NCBI GenBank assembly: GCA_002331575.1
Contig: DCZG01000016.1
Span: 1 to 7,851, forward strand
Length of the DNA stretch: 7,851 bases
Origin: Atopobium sp. UBA2090
Lineage (GTDB): Bacteria > Actinomycetota > Coriobacteriia > Coriobacteriales > Atopobiaceae
Reading direction: 5' to 3'
The number at the start of each line of letters is the position of its first letter. Within the stretch, counting starts at the first letter, position 1. Below are positions 6,186 to 7,851 of the stretch, in pieces. A program made the translations under genes and the position numbers. The notes under the pieces were generated by a model. It did not search any database and was not told the DNA's origin. It saw only the letters and a list, made by a program, of their open reading frames with translations.

Positions 6186-7529
6186 ATGGTCAAGACATTG
6201 GTTCTCGTGAGGCATGGTGACGCCGAGCCCGCGGTCGAGGGCGTGGACGGCTCGCTCCGCAATCTCACGCGCGCCGGTTCGGATGCGCTCGCGGCGGCAT
6301 ACCCCTCCGTGTTCTCCAAGCTCGATCCCACGGGCGCCGAGGTCTGGAGCAGTCCTGCCGTGCGTGCCCTTCAGACTGCCGAGATCGCCTCCCGTGCCAT
6401 GGGCATCTCCGACATCGAGACCCACCAGTCGCTCTACGACCAGAACCTCGACGCGTTCCTCGCCGAGCTCGACGCGGCCAAGGCGCCGACCGTCATCGTC
6501 GTGGGGCACGTGCCCTTCATGGATCGTCTCGTCGAGCGTCTGCTCGGCGAGCCGCATCCCTTCGGCAAGGGAGCCGTGGCGGCGCTCGACATGCCCAGCG
6601 ACCCGACGCATCACGCCACGCTCCTGTGGTCCGCGGACGCCCCCGACACCTCTCGCTGGGATTCCCTCCAAACGGTCGACGCTGCCGTCGCGCACGTGGC
6701 GCAGAAGCTCGACACTGCGATGGACGCCTTTCTCGCCAATCCCGAGGAGGAGGTGCGCCTGCTCGAGCTGCGTCAGGCCATCCGCCGCATGAGGTCGGTC
6801 TATGCGTTCCTCCGCCCATGGCAGTCCGGCAAGCAGAACAAGCTCACCGAGAAGGCCCTCAAGGGCATGCAGGTCGCGACGAACCGTCTGCGTGCCGTCG
6901 ACATCTTCTCCGACACGGTCGACGGTCTCGTCGAGACGGGCGAGCTGGGCGAGAACAGTCTGCTCCCCATGGCCTGTGCCAACGAACGCCAGCTCGAGCT
7001 CGAGTCCGTGCTCGCGCTCTACAAGAAGAAGAAGTCGAGGAGCTTGCTCAAGAAGGCGCGCGAGGCGTTCCCCGCCTTCAAGTGGCGCAAGTCGGTTCGT
7101 GCCGCAGGCCTCTTCCAGGCCGACTTCCAGCAGCGCTTTGACGAGGAGATGAGCGCCCTCGACGAGGACCTCTTCGGTCTCGACCTCGCGGATGCCAAGG
7201 CGGTGACCAACGCCCGGCGTGACGCCAAGGAGGTCCACTACGTCGCCAGTCGTCTCGGCGTCGTCCTCGGCCCCGAGCGCGCGCAGATGAGCGCCTTCAT
7301 GGACGAGATTCAGAACGAGCTCGGCTCGCTCAGCATCGCCTCTGACAACCAGAAGCTCGCGAACGAGTTCTCGAAGAGCCCCCGGTTCCGCGGTGTCCGC
7401 GCCGACCTCGGGGTCGTCGCTCGCGACCAGGCCGAGGTCGTCTCGGCCACGCTGTCCGGCCTTCGCCGCCGCGAGGCGCGCTCGGCCAAGGGCAAGACGG
7501 CCAAGAAGGACAAGGACTCCAAGAACTAG
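6186..7529 (+). CDS. SixA-like histidine phosphatase fused to a CHAD domain
   Basis: Cytoplasmic 447-residue two-domain protein with no signal peptide or membrane segment. Residues 1 to about 160 are a histidine-phosphatase-superfamily domain close to SixA: LVRHGDAEP with catalytic H10, LTRAG, SSPAVRALQTAE with R60, VGHVPFMD with the second His H108, and KGAVAALD near the end. The core residues are present, so phosphatase activity is likely; E. coli SixA acts on phosphohistidine proteins. Residues about 170-430 are a helical CHAD domain, a family reported to bind inorganic polyphosphate, recognised by ELRQAIRRMRSVYAFLR (194-210) and RRDAKEVHY (344-352). The His that names each half is replaced here (L193 and T341 by my alignment). 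Basic patches include KKKK at 280-283 and a Lys/Arg-rich tail (about 427-447), consistent with polyanion binding. The substrate is unknown. It starts a new unit after a terminator, and fumC follows nine bases after its stop. Confidence 0.85.
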   Translation: MVKTLVLVRHGDAEPAVEGVDGSLRNLTRAGSDALAAAYPSVFSKLDPTGAEVWSSPAVRALQTAEIASRAMGISDIETHQSLYDQNLDAFLAELDAAKAPTVIVVGHVPFMDRLVERLLGEPHPFGKGAVAALDMPSDPTHHATLLWSADAPDTSRWDSLQTVDAAVAHVAQKLDTAMDAFLANPEEEVRLLELRQAIRRMRSVYAFLRPWQSGKQNKLTEKALKGMQVATNRLRAVDIFSDTVDGLVETGELGENSLLPMACANERQLELESVLALYKKKKSRSLLKKAREAFPAFKWRKSVRAAGLFQADFQQRFDEEMSALDEDLFGLDLADAKAVTNARRDAKEVHYVASRLGVVLGPERAQMSAFMDEIQNELGSLSIASDNQKLANEFSKSPRFRGVRADLGVVARDQAEVVSATLSGLRRREARSAKGKTAKKDKDSKN

Positions 7530-7533
7530 GAGA
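7528..7533 (+). promoter_or_regulatory. Ribosome binding site of fumC, overlapping the upstream stop
   Basis: AGGAGA shares two bases with the TAG stop of the preceding gene and lies five bases before the fumC ATG. The overlap points to translation from a shared transcript and supports the start at 7539. Confidence 0.85.
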
Positions 7534-7538
7534 TCTGC

Positions 7539-7851
7539 ATGGAATATCGCATCGAGCACGACTCGATGGGAGAGATGCGCGTGCCCGCGGATGCCCTCTG
7601 GGGGGCGCAGACCGAGCGGAGCCACGAGAACTTCCCCATCGGGACGGAGCGCATGCCGCGGGAGGTCATTCGTGCCTTCGCGGTGCTCAAGAAGGCTGCG
7701 GCGCGCGCGAACGCACGGCTCGGACGTCTGTCCGACGACGACGCCGCGCTCATAGGCCAGGTGGCGGACGAGATCCTCGCCGGAGACCTCGACGAGAACT
7801 TCCCCCTCGTGGTGTGGCAGACCGGTTCTGGCACGCAGTCGAACATGAACG
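7539..7851 (+). CDS. fumC: Class II fumarate hydratase, N-terminal part (3' partial)
   Basis: Catalyses reversible hydration of fumarate to L-malate in the cytoplasm as an iron-independent homotetramer. The first 104 residues are visible of a protein that normally has about 460. They follow E. coli FumC closely: an HDSMGEMRVPADALWGAQTE start (E. coli KDSMGAIDVPADKLWGAQTQ), then FPIGTERMP, ADEILAGDLDENFPL and WQTGSGTQSNMN. The substrate-binding run S97-G98-T99 corresponds to Ser98-Gly99-Thr100 of E. coli, which rules out aspartase or argininosuccinate lyase as the better reading, though aspartase shares parts of this pattern. In Coriobacteriia-like anaerobes the enzyme could serve a branched or fumarate-reducing pathway; that is inference. 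It is probably co-transcribed with the phosphatase/CHAD gene. The window edge cuts it. Confidence 0.95.
   Translation, partial: MEYRIEHDSMGEMRVPADALWGAQTERSHENFPIGTERMPREVIRAFAVLKKAAARANARLGRLSDDDAALIGQVADEILAGDLDENFPLVVWQTGSGTQSNMN

Noticed and set aside
7600..7605. Run of six G in fumC as a phase-variable tract
   Set aside because: It encodes the conserved WGA of fumarase (TGG GGG GCG), is short, and is in a housekeeping gene.
6108..7625. A 505-codon open frame on the - strand opposite the phosphatase gene
   Set aside because: It spans the phosphatase gene, its ribosome binding site and the start of fumC, and has no recognisable domain. The sense frame has clear catalytic motifs, so the antisense frame is a shadow.

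Overview
The window is high-GC Gram-positive DNA, most likely from an actinomycete and plausibly one of the gut or oral Coriobacteriia. The basis is the strong G/C third-position bias, a cell-wall-anchored surface protein built from Cna B-type domains, and a SixA-like/CHAD protein next to a class II fumarase. The genus assignment is inference. All three genes lie on the + strand; two run off the window edges.

Region 1 (1-5947) is the 3' part of a giant surface adhesin or pilin-like protein with 1981 complete codons visible. The left edge falls inside the metal-binding (MIDAS) motif of a von Willebrand factor A domain, so the first in-window ATG is not a start and the signal peptide lies upstream. 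After the VWA domain come a linker beta region, a stalk of thirteen immunoglobulin-like modules and a VPDTG cell-wall sorting signal. Eleven modules are Cna B-like and two are longer beta modules of the DUF7601 or pilin type. All eleven Cna B-like modules keep a recognisable Lys/Glu/Asn triad expected to form internal isopeptide bonds. The first module of the main type is split by an insertion of about 125 residues.

Region 2 (5948-6185, 238 bases) has no gene. It holds a near-textbook intrinsic terminator for the adhesin, a perfect 14-bp palindrome, a weak candidate promoter and the ribosome binding site of the next gene.

Region 3 (6186-7851) starts a separate transcription unit. It encodes a 447-residue fusion of a SixA-like histidine phosphatase and a divergent CHAD domain. 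Nine bases later comes the start of class II fumarate hydratase (fumC), cut by the right edge. The fumC ribosome binding site overlaps the phosphatase stop codon, so the two are probably co-transcribed. No sortase, transposase, tRNA, rRNA or CRISPR is visible.
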